Assembly (NCBI RefSeq): GCF_029392895.1
Contig: NZ_CP114200.1
Coordinates: 3,441,001 to 3,505,000 of the forward strand
Length of the DNA stretch: 64,000 nt
Source: Streptomyces sp. 71268
GTDB lineage: Bacteria > Actinomycetota > Actinomycetes > Streptomycetales > Streptomycetaceae
Reading direction: 5' to 3'
Of the stretch, positions 44,689-54,061 are shown piece by piece. Made by a program: the position numbers and the translations under genes. Positions within the stretch are counted from its first letter, which is position 1. Each line of letters starts with the position of its first letter. Under the pieces are notes generated by a model. That model saw only the letters and a program-made list of their open reading frames with translations, did not search any database and was not told the DNA's origin.

Positions 44689-46701
44689 TCAGCCTCCCGT
44701 CGCGGTGACGACGACGGCGACGACGAGCACCAGCGAGCCGGCGAGCAGCGCGCTCAGGTACGTCTGGACGTTGCCGGTCTGCGTCCTGCGGACGGCCGCG
44801 CCCAGCAGCCCGGGCGCGGTGGCGGCGCCCCGGACGTAGGTCTCGACGACCTCGCGGTCGAGGAAGCGCACGAGGCGGGCGGCGGCGCGTACGGGGCGGA
44901 CGAAGACCGCCCCGTAGATCGCGTCCAGGTGGAAGCCGACCGCCGCGTGCCGGTGCAGCGGGCCGAGCAGGAGCCGGCCGGGGTCGGCCGGGTCGGGCGC
45001 GGAGGCGATGCTGCCGTAGGCGGGCTCGTGGCTGGCGATGGCCTCGGCCTCGGAGACGGCGGGCTCGGCTTGGGGGTGCGCGGCGACGGCGCCGAGCGGG
45101 GGCCGGCCGGCGAGCGCGGTGGTGTGCCGCCAGGTCGCGTACGTCATGATGCCGCCGACCAGCGCGAAGCCGGTGCCGAGCACGGAGGTGGCGAGGGTCG
45201 GGTCGAGCGAGTGGTCGTCGAACCAGCTCGGGAGGTGGCCGGTGGCCACGCCGAGCCCCACGGCCGGTACGAACAGGACCCAGAGCACGACGTTCATGGC
45301 GAGCGGCTGTTTGCCGTGGTCGGGGGCCTCGGGTCCGCTGCCGCGGAAGGCGAGGAGCCACAGCCGGGTGGCGTACCCGGCGGTGAGCAGGGCCGTCACC
45401 AGGCCGGCGACGAGCACGACCCAGCCGACGGCGCCGGGCACGTCGTACGCGGGCTCGGTGGCGCCGTGCCCGGTGGCGACGGACTCGGCGGCGCCGAGCA
45501 CCGCCTCCTTGGAGAAGAAGCCGGCGAAGGGCGGGATCGCGGCGAGCGCGAGCAGGGCGACGCTCATCGTCCAGTACGCGTCGGGAATGCGACGCGCGAG
45601 GCCGCCCATCCGGGACATGGCGGCGAGCGAGTTGGTGCCGGCGGCGTGGATGATGACGCCCGCGCCGAGGAAGAGCAGGGCCTTGAACGCGCCGTGCGAC
45701 ATCAGGTGGAACACGGCGGCGCCACGGTCGCCGACGGCCAGCGCGCCGGTCATGTAGCCGAGCTGGCCGACGGTCGAGTAGGCCAGCACGCGTTTGATGT
45801 CGTCCTGGGCGAGCGCGGCGAGCGCGGAGCCCACCATCGTGACGGCGGCCATGACGGCGAGGACGGCCAGCGCGGCGGCGGACGCGGCGAACACGGGCAG
45901 CAGCCGGGCGATGAAGTAGACGCCGGCCGCGACCATCGTCGCGGCGTGGATCAGCGCCGAGACCGGGGTCGGGCCGGCCATCGCGTCCGGCAGCCAGGTG
46001 TGCAACGGGAACTGGGCCGACTTGCCCGCGACGCCGGCCAGCAGCAGCAGCGCGATGACCGTCGGGTGGTCGAGCGTGTGGCCGCCACCGGTCAGAGCGG
46101 CGTAGATCTCGCTGATCCGGAACGTCCCGGCGTCGGCCGCCAGCGCGAAGATGCCGATCAGGAACGGCACGTCGCCGAGCTTGGTGACCAGGAACGCCTT
46201 GAGCGAGGCCGAGCGCGCGGCGGCCGTCTCCCAGTAGTGCCCGACCAGGAAGTACGAGCAGATGCCCATGACCTCCCAGCCGACGAGCAGCACGATCAGG
46301 TCGTCGCAGTAGACGACGAGCAGCATCACGGAGGTGAAGAGGGAGACGAGCGCGGCGTACGAGGGGTAGCGCGGGTCGGTGCGCAGGTAGCCGACGGAGT
46401 AGCTCTGTACGCAGGTGGCGACGGTGGCCACCAGGATGGCGACGAGCGCGGCGAAGCCGTCGACGTGCAGCGCGAGGTCGATCGGGATCGAGCCGGTGTC
46501 GGTGAGCTTGGTGGCCGCCTCGATCGGCGCGTCACCGCCCTGCCGGACGGCGACGACGACGGCGAGCACGGCGGCGGCGAGCGTGGGCAGCACGGCCAGC
46601 GGCCGGACGAAGCCGGGGGCGCGGCGGCCGCACAACAGGCCCGCGACGGCGCCCAGGAAGGGCAGCAGGGGGACGAGGGCGGCGGTGGTCGTGGTCGTCA
46701 C
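44689..46701 (-). CDS. nuoL: NADH-quinone oxidoreductase subunit L
   Basis: The distal antiporter-like subunit, 670 residues with about 16 transmembrane segments and the long lateral amphipathic helix at the C-terminus. Motifs: [17 protein letters not shown] with the conserved Glu, [20 protein letters not shown] with the pumping Lys, [15 protein letters not shown], and [15 protein letters not shown]. The start overlaps the end of nuoK by 4 bases (ATGA). Confidence 0.95.
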   Translation of the reverse strand: MTTTTTAALVPLLPFLGAVAGLLCGRRAPGFVRPLAVLPTLAAAVLAVVVAVRQGGDAPIEAATKLTDTGSIPIDLALHVDGFAALVAILVATVATCVQSYSVGYLRTDPRYPSYAALVSLFTSVMLLVVYCDDLIVLLVGWEVMGICSYFLVGHYWETAAARSASLKAFLVTKLGDVPFLIGIFALAADAGTFRISEIYAALTGGGHTLDHPTVIALLLLAGVAGKSAQFPLHTWLPDAMAGPTPVSALIHAATMVAAGVYFIARLLPVFAASAAALAVLAVMAAVTMVGSALAALAQDDIKRVLAYSTVGQLGYMTGALAVGDRGAAVFHLMSHGAFKALLFLGAGVIIHAAGTNSLAAMSRMGGLARRIPDAYWTMSVALLALAAIPPFAGFFSKEAVLGAAESVATGHGATEPAYDVPGAVGWVVLVAGLVTALLTAGYATRLWLLAFRGSGPEAPDHGKQPLAMNVVLWVLFVPAVGLGVATGHLPSWFDDHSLDPTLATSVLGTGFALVGGIMTYATWRHTTALAGRPPLGAVAAHPQAEPAVSEAEAIASHEPAYGSIASAPDPADPGRLLLGPLHRHAAVGFHLDAIYGAVFVRPVRAAARLVRFLDREVVETYVRGAATAPGLLGAAVRRTQTGNVQTYLSALLAGSLVLVVAVVVTATGG

Positions 46702-47096
46702 GCGGCGGCCTCTCCGCTGGTCAGACGCTTGCCGTCGGCGACGTCGGGGGCATTGTCAGTGGTGCCTGGCATGCTGTCGGCAGCGGTGGGGACGTCGGCG
46801 AGATCGCGCAGCCTGTCGACATCGGAGGTGCCACGGTTGCGGTAGACGAGCAGCACGATGGACAGGCCGATGCCGATCTCGGCGGCGGCGATGGCGATGG
46901 TGAACAGGGTGAGCGCCTGGCCCGCGTGCAGGGTGTCGCGGAGCCAGACGTCGAAGGCGACCAGGTTGAGGTTGACGGCGTTGAGCATCAGCTCGACGGA
47001 CATCAGGACCAGGATCGCGTTGCGCCGGGCGAGTACGCCGTAGAGGCCGACGCAGAAGAGGAGGGCGGCGAGCACGGCGGGATAGACGAGGTGCAT
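46698..47096 (-). CDS. nuoK: NADH-quinone oxidoreductase subunit K
   Basis: A small three-helix subunit at the interface of pump modules. It is 132 residues; the core 1-97 is standard, with the two membrane Glu in [12 protein letters not shown] and [22 protein letters not shown]-terminal extension of about 35 hydrophilic residues is unusual (typical length about 100). Its start overlaps the nuoJ stop and its end overlaps the nuoL start. Confidence 0.95.
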   Translation of the reverse strand: MHLVYPAVLAALLFCVGLYGVLARRNAILVLMSVELMLNAVNLNLVAFDVWLRDTLHAGQALTLFTIAIAAAEIGIGLSIVLLVYRNRGTSDVDRLRDLADVPTAADSMPGTTDNAPDVADGKRLTSGEAAA

Positions 47097-48085
47097 CAGG
47101 TGCCCTCCCTGGGGGCGCGCTCGGCAGCGTCGTCGCCGGCGGAGCTGGCGGGTTCGACGGGCTCGGTGACGGCGGGCCCGCTCACCGCGGCTTCGGTCGC
47201 GGCGGCGCCGGGGGCGGTGGTGCGGGGGGTTCGGGTGGCTGCGGTGTCACGGTCGGCGGGGGCCTGGCCGGCGGTGCCGCCCCGCGCACCGGCGGGGGTC
47301 CGGCCCGTCGAGGCTCGGGGTGCCGAGGCTTCGGGTGCCGAGGCTTCGGGTGCCGAGGCCCGGGGTGCCGCCACGCCGGTGCCGGCGGCGGTGCCGAGCC
47401 TGGTCGCTCCGGTCCCAGTCCCGGCCCCGGTCGCCCGTACGCCGGGGCGGCGGCCGGACCGGCCGCTCGTCGGGCCGGTGCCGCCGCCGCGACGGGCTTC
47501 GCGACCGGCGGTGCCGCCGCCGGCCTTGGGGTCCTCGCGGTCCCTGCGGGAGAGCACGATGGCGCCGACGAGTGCGGCGAGCAGCAGGACGGAGAGCGCC
47601 TCGAACGGCAGCACCCAGTGCCGGAACAGGAACTCGCCGGTCACCCGGGTCGAGCCGGCCCCGGCCTCGGCGCCGGTCGTGGCCTTGTCCAGGTCGATCC
47701 AGGTGGAGCGGAAGGCGTCCACGACCACCCACACCAGGGTGGCCGCGGCGGCGAGTGCCACCGCGAGGGCGGCCCACCGGTTGCCGGAGTCCGCGTCCGG
47801 TGACCGCCCGATGGGCGCCTTGGTCAGCATCAGCCCGAACAGCAGGAGGACGACCACGGAACCGACGTAGATCAGCACCTGCACCCAGGCGATGAACTCC
47901 GCCGTGAGCAGCAGGTACTCCACGGCCAGGCCGCCGAGGGCCACCACGAGCCACAGGGCCGCGTGCACGAGTTGCCTGGTGGTGACGGTGATGACGGCCG
48001 CGCCGAGGGTCGCGACGCCGACGAGGAGGAAGGCGATCTCGACGCCCGTGGGCGAGAGGAAGCCCTGGCCCGCTGCGAGGGTCAT
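47096..48085 (-). CDS. nuoJ: NADH-quinone oxidoreductase subunit J
   Basis: The five-helix NuoJ subunit, here 329 residues. The membrane core (about residues 1-185) has [20 protein letters not shown], the region of the pi-bulge helix, and ends at [13 protein letters not shown]. The remaining roughly 140 residues are a Gly/Ala/Thr/Pro-rich hydrophilic tail containing a tandem EASAP repeat. The start overlaps the nuoI end. Confidence 0.93.
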   Translation of the reverse strand: MTLAAGQGFLSPTGVEIAFLLVGVATLGAAVITVTTRQLVHAALWLVVALGGLAVEYLLLTAEFIAWVQVLIYVGSVVVLLLFGLMLTKAPIGRSPDADSGNRWAALAVALAAAATLVWVVVDAFRSTWIDLDKATTGAEAGAGSTRVTGEFLFRHWVLPFEALSVLLLAALVGAIVLSRRDREDPKAGGGTAGREARRGGGTGPTSGRSGRRPGVRATGAGTGTGATRLGTAAGTGVAAPRASAPEASAPEASAPRASTGRTPAGARGGTAGQAPADRDTAATRTPRTTAPGAAATEAAVSGPAVTEPVEPASSAGDDAAERAPREGT

Positions 48086-48729
48086 GAGGGCGCTCCCTCA
48101 CCCGGGGTGCCCGGGGCACCGGGCTCCCCGGGCGCGTCCGATGGGCCGGGCGCGGCTGCCGCCGCGGCCTCGGCCGCCTGCGCGGCGGCGAGCTTGTCGG
48201 CCGTCTTGCGCGCGGCGGCGATCTCCTTGGGCTCCTCGGCCCCGGGGTCGAGCGCGGGCGGCTCGGGCACGGTCCACATCCACTCGCGGAGCTTGTCCCG
48301 CTCGTGGGTCAGGTCCCGGATGTCGGTCTCCGCGTACTCGAACTCCGGCGACCAGAACAGCGCGTCGAAGGGGCAGACCTCGATGCAGATACCGCAGTAC
48401 ATGCACAGGGCGAAGTCGATGGCGAAGCGGTCGAGCACGTTCTGGCTGCGCTCCCGGCCGCCCGGGGTGGCCGCGGGCACCGTCTCCTTGTGGGAGTCGA
48501 TGTAGATGCACCAGTCGGGGCACTCGCGCGCGCAGAGCATGCAGACCGTGCAGTTCTCCTCGAACAGCCCGATCACGCCGCGGCTGCGCGGCGGCAGTTC
48601 GGGCAGCGTGTCGGGGTACTGCGCGGTGTGCGTCTTGCGGGTCATCGTGCGCAGCGTGACGGCCAGCCCCTTGGCCAGGCCGGAGCCGGGCCAACCGGAC
48701 TTCTTCTGCGCCAGGTCGTCCAGTGCCAT
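48082..48729 (-). CDS. nuoI: NADH-quinone oxidoreductase subunit I (2x[4Fe-4S])
   Basis: The ferredoxin-like subunit carrying clusters N6a and N6b that link the peripheral arm to N2. It is 215 residues. The two cluster motifs are [12 protein letters not shown] and [12 protein letters not shown], both intact. A C-terminal Ala/Pro/Gly-rich tail of about 55 residues follows the standard domain. The start overlaps the nuoH stop. Confidence 0.95.
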   Translation of the reverse strand: MALDDLAQKKSGWPGSGLAKGLAVTLRTMTRKTHTAQYPDTLPELPPRSRGVIGLFEENCTVCMLCARECPDWCIYIDSHKETVPAATPGGRERSQNVLDRFAIDFALCMYCGICIEVCPFDALFWSPEFEYAETDIRDLTHERDKLREWMWTVPEPPALDPGAEEPKEIAAARKTADKLAAAQAAEAAAAAAPGPSDAPGEPGAPGTPGEGAPS

Positions 48730-49691
48730 CAGTTAATCGCCACCTTCACGACGCCGGTCAGGGCGATCTGGGCCAGCGCGAGCGGGATGAGTACGGTCCA
48801 GGCGAGCTTCTGCAACTGGTCCTCGCGCAGACGCGGGTAGGTCACGCGGAGCCAGATCACGACGAACGCCAGGGCCAGCGCCTTGAGCAGCGTCCACAGC
48901 CAGCCGAGTTCGTCTGCGAAGGGCCCGTGCCAGCCGCCGAGGAAGAGCACGGCCGTGAGCCCGGACAGCACGACGATGCCCGCGTACTCGGCCAGCAGGA
49001 ACAGCGCGAAGCGCAGGCCGGTGTACTCCGTGTACGCGCCGAAGATGATCTCGGAGTCGGCCACCGGCGCGTCGAAGGGCGGCCGTTGCAGCTCGGCGAG
49101 GCCGGCGACGAAGAACACCACGCCACCCACGATCTGCCACGGCACCCACCACCACTCGAAGGCGTCGAGCATGCCGGGCAGCGAGACCGTGCCGGCGGCC
49201 ATGGCCACCGAGGCGGCGGTGAGCAGCATCGGCAGCTCGTACGCCATGAGCTGGGCCGCGGTACGCAGGCCGCCCAGGAGGGAGAACTTGTTGGCCGACG
49301 CCCACCCCGCCATGAGGGAGCCGAGCACGCCGACGCCCATCACCGCGAGGACGAAGAAGATGCCCGCGTCGATGACCTCGCCGACGGCGTTGTCCGGGCC
49401 GATCGGGATGGCGACGAGCACCAGCAGGTACGGCAGCAGCGCGACGGCGGGCGCGAGCTGGAAGACGCGTCGGTCGGCGTTGGCCGGGACGACGTCCTCC
49501 TTCTGCGCGAACTTCACGCCGTCCGCGACGAGCTGGGCCCAGCCGTGGAAGCCCCCGGCGTACATGGGGCCGAGGCGCCCCTGCATGTGCGCCATGACCT
49601 TGTGCTCGGCCTGGCCGATGACCAGCGGGAACACCAGGAAGATCACGAAGACGGCGAGCAGTCGCAGCGCGACTTCGAGGGTGTCGTTCAT
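48729..49691 (-). CDS. nuoH: NADH-quinone oxidoreductase subunit H
   Basis: The membrane subunit forming most of the quinone channel, 320 residues with about eight helices. Conserved acidic loops are seen: [40 protein letters not shown] and [18 protein letters not shown]. The start overlaps the nuoC stop by 4 bases (ATGA). Confidence 0.95.
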   Translation of the reverse strand: MNDTLEVALRLLAVFVIFLVFPLVIGQAEHKVMAHMQGRLGPMYAGGFHGWAQLVADGVKFAQKEDVVPANADRRVFQLAPAVALLPYLLVLVAIPIGPDNAVGEVIDAGIFFVLAVMGVGVLGSLMAGWASANKFSLLGGLRTAAQLMAYELPMLLTAASVAMAAGTVSLPGMLDAFEWWWVPWQIVGGVVFFVAGLAELQRPPFDAPVADSEIIFGAYTEYTGLRFALFLLAEYAGIVVLSGLTAVLFLGGWHGPFADELGWLWTLLKALALAFVVIWLRVTYPRLREDQLQKLAWTVLIPLALAQIALTGVVKVAIN

Positions 49692-51181
49692 GCGTCGCCT
49701 CCGTCAGCCCGTCCGCCACGGTCCCCGGACCCGGTCCCGGTCCCGGGCGCGGATTCTCCCCCGGCCTCAGCCCCGGCCTCAGACTCGACCTCGGGCCCGG
49801 ACTCGCTCTCGGATTCGGGCTTGCTCCCGGGTTCGGGCCCGGGTTCGGGCTTGCTCTCGGCCTCGGGCCCGGGCGCGGAGTCGGCCTCGGACCGGGTCGC
49901 GGGCTTGGCCTCCGGCTCGGCCACAGGCCCGGACGGGGTCGCGGGCTTGGCCTCGGCGTCCGTGGACGGTGGCGTGGTGGCGCGCGGGGCGGCCGGGCGT
50001 TCCCGGTTTACCGACGGCGTGTCGGTCGCCGGGCGGGCGTCGTGCCACGGGGCGTCGGGGGTCCGCCGGGCGGGGCGTGCCGCGGGGGCCGCGGCCTCGT
50101 CCGCGCCGGCGCGCTCCTCGCCCGCGGCTCGCTGGCTGGCCGAGCCGGCGCTCGCGCTCCGGGCGCGCCGGGGCGGGCGCGTGGCGGGCGCGCCGGCTTG
50201 CGCGGCGCCCTCCTGGCCCGGCTCGACAGCGGCGCCCGGGGCGCCCTGGGCGTCGGCCGCGACCTGCTGGCTGGCCGAGCCGGCGCTCGCCGAGCGGGTA
50301 CGCCGGACCGGGCGGTCGCCCTTGGCGGCCGCCCCACCCGCCGCGCGTGCGCCGCGCGCCGGGCGCGCCGGCGCGGGCGGGAGCTGGCCCTTGAGCGGGC
50401 CCCAGTCGTTGGGGTCGGGCACGCCCGGCGGCAGCATCTGCCGCCGCTTGGGCCCGCCGTGGTCGGACTCCCCCGGCTCCTTGGCGCCCGGCCACGCCTT
50501 GGCGACCCGCGCCGCCAGCACGAAGTCCTTGCGCAGCGGGTGGCCCTCGAACCCGTCCGGCAGCAGCAGCGGCACCAGGTTCGGGTGGTCGGTGAAGTCG
50601 ACGCCGAACATCTCGTGCGTCTCCCGCTCGTGCCAGGCGGCGCCCGGGTAGACGTCGATGGCCGTGGGCAGCGTCGGCGCCTCGTGCGGAACGGTCGTAC
50701 GGACCAGCAGCCGCCGCAGTCCCGTCGGGCCGGCCGGCTCGGCGTCGCCCGACGCGTGCTCGGGCAGCTCAGCGCCGTCCCGCGCGCCGGCGCTCGCGGC
50801 GCGCTCCGCCCGGGCCACCGCGTCGGCGTCGGGCAGGGCGGCGACGTGGGCGGCGACGCGCAGGCCGGTGCCCGGTTCGTCCACCGCGCTCAGCCAGTCG
50901 AAGTAGGTGCAGCCCAGCTCGGTGCGGGCGGCCTGGAGCGCGGGGATCCAGGACTCGGCCGGCACGTCGACGGTCAGCAGGTCGTAGGTCTCCTCGGCGC
51001 GCGCGCCGGCGCCGAACAGCTCCGCCGCGGAGCGCGGCAGCCAGCCCACCGGCGCCGCCTGCTCGGCGCCGGTTTCCGTACCGCCCGCGGCGTCCCCGTC
51101 ACCGGCGGCGGTTCGGGCCGTGGCCGCGTCGCCCGCGCTGACCGCGTCCGCGGCCCGCCCGGGGTCGTCCGGCGTGCTCAT
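49688..51181 (-). CDS. nuoC: NADH-quinone oxidoreductase subunit C with long disordered tail
   Basis: The 30-kDa subunit of the peripheral arm, 497 residues where about 200-250 is usual. The NuoC domain covers about residues 60-270 and contains the family signature [19 protein letters not shown] followed by [12 protein letters not shown]. The last 200 or so residues are low complexity: two copies of an [10 protein letters not shown] module, then a Glu/Pro/Ser/Lys-rich end. It is not a NuoCD fusion; no 49-kDa domain is present. The start overlaps the nuoB end. Confidence 0.93.
   Translation of the reverse strand: MSTPDDPGRAADAVSAGDAATARTAAGDGDAAGGTETGAEQAAPVGWLPRSAAELFGAGARAEETYDLLTVDVPAESWIPALQAARTELGCTYFDWLSAVDEPGTGLRVAAHVAALPDADAVARAERAASAGARDGAELPEHASGDAEPAGPTGLRRLLVRTTVPHEAPTLPTAIDVYPGAAWHERETHEMFGVDFTDHPNLVPLLLPDGFEGHPLRKDFVLAARVAKAWPGAKEPGESDHGGPKRRQMLPPGVPDPNDWGPLKGQLPPAPARPARGARAAGGAAAKGDRPVRRTRSASAGSASQQVAADAQGAPGAAVEPGQEGAAQAGAPATRPPRRARSASAGSASQRAAGEERAGADEAAAPAARPARRTPDAPWHDARPATDTPSVNRERPAAPRATTPPSTDAEAKPATPSGPVAEPEAKPATRSEADSAPGPEAESKPEPGPEPGSKPESESESGPEVESEAGAEAGGESAPGTGTGSGDRGGRADGGDA
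50131..50290. repeat. 25-bp direct repeat inside the nuoC tail
   Basis: The 25 bases starting GCTGGCTGGCCGAGCCGGCG occur exactly at 50131-50155 and again at 50266-50290, 135 bases (45 codons) apart and in the same frame. They encode the repeated SASAGSASQ element. Confidence 0.85.
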
Positions 51182-51831
51182 CGCGCGTCCTCTCCGGTCG
51201 GCTCCCGCCGCTCCGGCGCCGACACCAGCGGGCTGCGCAGCGCGTCGGCGGACGGGCGCGGCGCGGGGCCGTGCGGGTAGCGGCCCGCCAGCGACTCGTC
51301 GGCGATCTTCTCCTGGAGCTTGAGGATGCCCTGCAGGAGCGCCTCGGGGCGGGGCGGGCAGCCCGGCACGTACACGTCGACGGGGATGATCTGGTCGACG
51401 CCCTTGGTGACGGAGTACGAGTCCCAGTACGGGCCGCCGCAGTTGGAGCAGGCGCCGAAGGAGATCACGTACTTCGGCTCGGGCATCTGCTCGTACAGCC
51501 GCTTGATGGCGGGTGCCATCTTGTCCGTCACCGTGCCCGAGACGAGCATGAGGTCGGCCTGGCGCGGCCCCGGCGCGAAGGGGATCACGCCGAGCCGGAT
51601 GAAGTCGTGCCGGGCCATCGACGCGGCGATGAACTCGATCGCGCAGCAGGCCAGGCCGAAGTTGAAGACCCAGAGGCTGTAGCGGCGGCCCCAGTTGAGG
51701 ATGACCTTCATCGGTTCGGGCGCCAGCCGGGCCAGCGGGCCGAGCCGGCTCGCGCCGCGCACGGCGTCAGCGGGTCGCGCGACCGTCGGCGTGGGCAGGT
51801 CCACGGGGGTCACCTTGGGGGTCACGTCCAT
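51178..51831 (-). CDS. nuoB: NADH-quinone oxidoreductase subunit B
   Basis: The PSST subunit that holds cluster N2 next to the quinone site. From the ATG at 51831 it is 217 residues. All four N2 cysteines are present: the tandem pair in [10 protein letters not shown], one in [13 protein letters not shown] and one in [11 protein letters not shown]. About 40 residues precede the fold, and a tail of about 40 follows. An ATG at 51852 is a possible longer start; the chosen one overlaps the end of nuoA by 10 bases. Confidence 0.93.
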   Translation of the reverse strand: MDVTPKVTPVDLPTPTVARPADAVRGASRLGPLARLAPEPMKVILNWGRRYSLWVFNFGLACCAIEFIAASMARHDFIRLGVIPFAPGPRQADLMLVSGTVTDKMAPAIKRLYEQMPEPKYVISFGACSNCGGPYWDSYSVTKGVDQIIPVDVYVPGCPPRPEALLQGILKLQEKIADESLAGRYPHGPAPRPSADALRSPLVSAPERREPTGEDAR

Positions 51832-52286
51832 TCGAGGACGCCCTTCTTCCATGCGTACAACAGGCCGACGGTCAGAAAGCCGAGGAAGACGAACATCTCC
51901 ACCAGGGTGGTACCGCCGAAGCCGGGTTCGGCGAAGACGGTCGCCCAGGGGAAGAGGAAAATCGAGTCCACCGCGAAGATCACGTACAGGAACGCGTACA
52001 CGTAGTAGCGGACCTGGGTGTGGGCCCAGCCCTCACCGACCGGGTCCACGCCGCACTCGTAGGTGAGCAGCTTCTCCGGCGTGGGCACCACCGGGCGCAG
52101 CAGCCGGCCGCCCACGAAGGCGACGGCCAGGAAGAGGACGCCGACGACCGCGAGGAGGCCGACGGTCGAGTAGCCGTCGAAGTACGCGGCGGCCCACTGG
52201 GTGGGGGCGTCCGCGGCGGGGACCGTGCCCGGGGGGCCGCCGGCGGGTGCGGCCGCCATCTCCGGCACGTCCGTCACATACGTCAC
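51822..52286 (-). CDS. nuoA: NADH-quinone oxidoreductase subunit A
   Basis: A three-helix membrane subunit, 154 residues. Conserved elements are the loop [20 protein letters not shown] with the mechanistically important Cys, then [20 protein letters not shown] and the last helix ending KKGVLEW. The GTG at 52286 with GAGGG 6 bases upstream is favoured; an ATG at 52259 would be shorter. It is the first gene of the operon nuoABCHIJKLMN. Confidence 0.92.
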   Translation of the reverse strand: MTYVTDVPEMAAAPAGGPPGTVPAADAPTQWAAAYFDGYSTVGLLAVVGVLFLAVAFVGGRLLRPVVPTPEKLLTYECGVDPVGEGWAHTQVRYYVYAFLYVIFAVDSIFLFPWATVFAEPGFGGTTLVEMFVFLGFLTVGLLYAWKKGVLEWT

Positions 52287-52422
52287 GTCCGTCCCTCGCT
52301 CCCTCTGCCGCTCTTCGGCTTGGTGGATGCTTGCCGCCCAGCTCACCGCCGCTTTCCGCGGGGCGGCACCGGCGATCCATACGGACGGGAGTCTAGGCCC
52401 TGCGCGCACCTCGATTGCCAGC

Positions 52423-52450
52423 CTGTCCACAGGGGGTGGGGTTATCCCCA
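52423..52450. promoter_or_regulatory. DnaA-box-like sequences between nuoA and the kinase gene
   Basis: CTGTCCACA (52423-52431) fits the Streptomyces DnaA-box pattern of TNTCCACA type, and TTATCCCCA (52442-52450) matches the bacterial consensus TTATCCACA at 8 of 9 positions. They lie in the same orientation within the 220-base divergent promoter region. Chance occurrence cannot be excluded. Confidence 0.3.
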
Positions 52451-52509
52451 GGTCGCCGGGTGGACTTTCCCCATGGCCTTTTGGGGACTTGGCCCGGCAG
52501 GCTTGGGGT

Positions 52510-53850
52510 ATGAACGCCAGACCTGCGGCCGATTCGCCGGTGAATGTGTCCGGTGCCACGTCCGACGGCGCCGCCCCCGGTGCCCAGACCGACGGCCGTG
52601 CCACCACCCGTAGCCACCCCGCGCCGGGCGCGGGCCACGCGACCGCGCGCCCCGCCGCGACCGCCACCGAGGCCGGCCGGACGGCCGGGACCACCGAGAC
52701 CGCCGAGGGCCAGGGGCTGCCGCGCCCTCCGGCCTTCGGGTTCCCGGGCGCCACCTGGCGTGAGATCGCGTACCTGCTCGCCAACCTGCCGGTGGGCATC
52801 TTCGGGTTCGTCTACGTGGCGAGTTGGGTGTTCGCCGGCGTCGCCCTGTCGATCACCGTCGTGGGACTGCCGATGCTGGCGCTCGGGCTGCTCGGCAGCC
52901 GGCAGATCGGCAAGTTCGAGCGGTGGCGTGCCCGGGCGCTGCTCGACGTGCACGTCGACGAGCCGAGCCCGTTGCGGCACCGCACGCACGGCGGCTTCTT
53001 CCCCTGGCTGTGGACGAGCCTGAAGGACACCGTCGGCTGGCGGCACACGCTCTACCTGCTCGTACGCCTGCCGTGGGACGTGCTGACCTTCACCGTCACG
53101 CTGGTCGGCCTGTTCGTCGCCTGGCCTGTGCTGCCGTGGGTGGCGCGCGGCCTGGCCCACGTGGACCGGGCGATGGTGCGCGCCCTGCTCTCGCCGTCCG
53201 ACGAGCTGGAGCGGCGCATCGCGGAGCTGGAGTCGGATCGCGGGGTGGTGGTGGACACCGCCGCCGCCGACCTGCGCCGCATCGAACGCGACCTGCACGA
53301 CGGCGCCCAGGCCCGCCTCGTCGCCCTCGCCATGGACCTCGGCCTCGCCAAGGAAAAACTCGCCGAAGACCCCGAAGCCGCCGCCAAAATGGTCGACGAA
53401 GCCCACGGCGAAGTGAAAATAGCCCTCCAGGAGCTCCGCGACCTCGCCCGCGGCATCCACCCCGCCATCCTCACCGACCGCGGCCTCGGCCCCGCCCTCT
53501 CCTCGCTGGCCGCGCGCTGTACGGTCCCCGCCACCATCTCCGTCGACCTCGACGAGCGCCCCGCCCCGGCGATCGAGGGCATCGCGTACTTCACCGTCTC
53601 CGAACTCCTCCAGAACATCAGCAAGCACAGCCGGGCCCGGGCGGCGACGGTCGAGTTGTGGCGTACCGAGCACCGGCTGCTGGTCCAGGTGTGGGACAAC
53701 GGTGTGGGCGGCGCCGACACCAGCGGCGGCGGGCTGGCCGGGCTCGCGGAGCGGCTCGGCTCGGTCGACGGCCTGCTCGTCATAGCCTCGCCGGCCGGCG
53801 GCCCGACGACGATCACCGCCGAGCTGCCCTGGCGCGACCGCACCCCGTAG
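52510..53850 (+). CDS. Sensor histidine kinase (HisKA_3 type), paralogue 1
   Basis: A 446-residue NarL-partner kinase. After a low-complexity start (residues 1-75), a Sensor domain has two pairs of transmembrane segments (FGFVYVASWVFAGVALSITV and VLTFTVTLVGLFVAWPVLPW). The HisKA_3 helix holds the phosphorylated His263 in RDLHDGAQARL. The HATPase part shows FTVSELLQNISKHSRA (N box), VWDNGVGGAD (G1) and GGGLAGLAERL (G2). Much of the dimerisation region is almost identical in DNA to the next kinase gene. It probably signals to the response regulator encoded two genes downstream. The input is unknown. Confidence 0.88.
   Translation: MNARPAADSPVNVSGATSDGAAPGAQTDGRATTRSHPAPGAGHATARPAATATEAGRTAGTTETAEGQGLPRPPAFGFPGATWREIAYLLANLPVGIFGFVYVASWVFAGVALSITVVGLPMLALGLLGSRQIGKFERWRARALLDVHVDEPSPLRHRTHGGFFPWLWTSLKDTVGWRHTLYLLVRLPWDVLTFTVTLVGLFVAWPVLPWVARGLAHVDRAMVRALLSPSDELERRIAELESDRGVVVDTAAADLRRIERDLHDGAQARLVALAMDLGLAKEKLAEDPEAAAKMVDEAHGEVKIALQELRDLARGIHPAILTDRGLGPALSSLAARCTVPATISVDLDERPAPAIEGIAYFTVSELLQNISKHSRARAATVELWRTEHRLLVQVWDNGVGGADTSGGGLAGLAERLGSVDGLLVIASPAGGPTTITAELPWRDRTP
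53224..53498 (+). repeat. 275-bp near-identical tract shared with the second kinase gene (copy 1)
   Basis: 53224-53498 and 54773-55047 differ at only 2 of 275 positions as I align them, while the flanking gene parts are clearly diverged. A second identical block of about 65 bases (near 53568-53632 and 55117-55181) encodes the N box. This pattern is expected from recent gene conversion. Confidence 0.85.
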
Positions 53851-54061
53851 CGGGCCCCAGGGGGGCGCTGGGGGTGCCGGAGACACGGTCGGGGTACCGG
53901 GGGCCCGCCAGGTGGGGTAGGGAAAACCCCCTGCCGAAGAGGGCGACGGCCTCCATGGTCGGAACCGGTCCGATACGACAGCCTTGAGGTAGTTCAGGGG
54001 CGAGGCGCCCTCCGAGCCGCACGTGGCGGCACGGGCGAAGGACCGGAGGACGGACGAAGAG

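Noticed and set aside
39622..44708. Long plus-strand frames across htpX, nuoN and nuoM
   Set aside because: They mirror the minus-strand membrane protein genes and encode Gly/Arg/Asp/Glu-rich sequence without folds.
50131..50290. Mobile-element footprint in nuoC
   Set aside because: The 25-bp direct repeats are in frame and encode repeated protein modules; no inverted termini or transposase are present.
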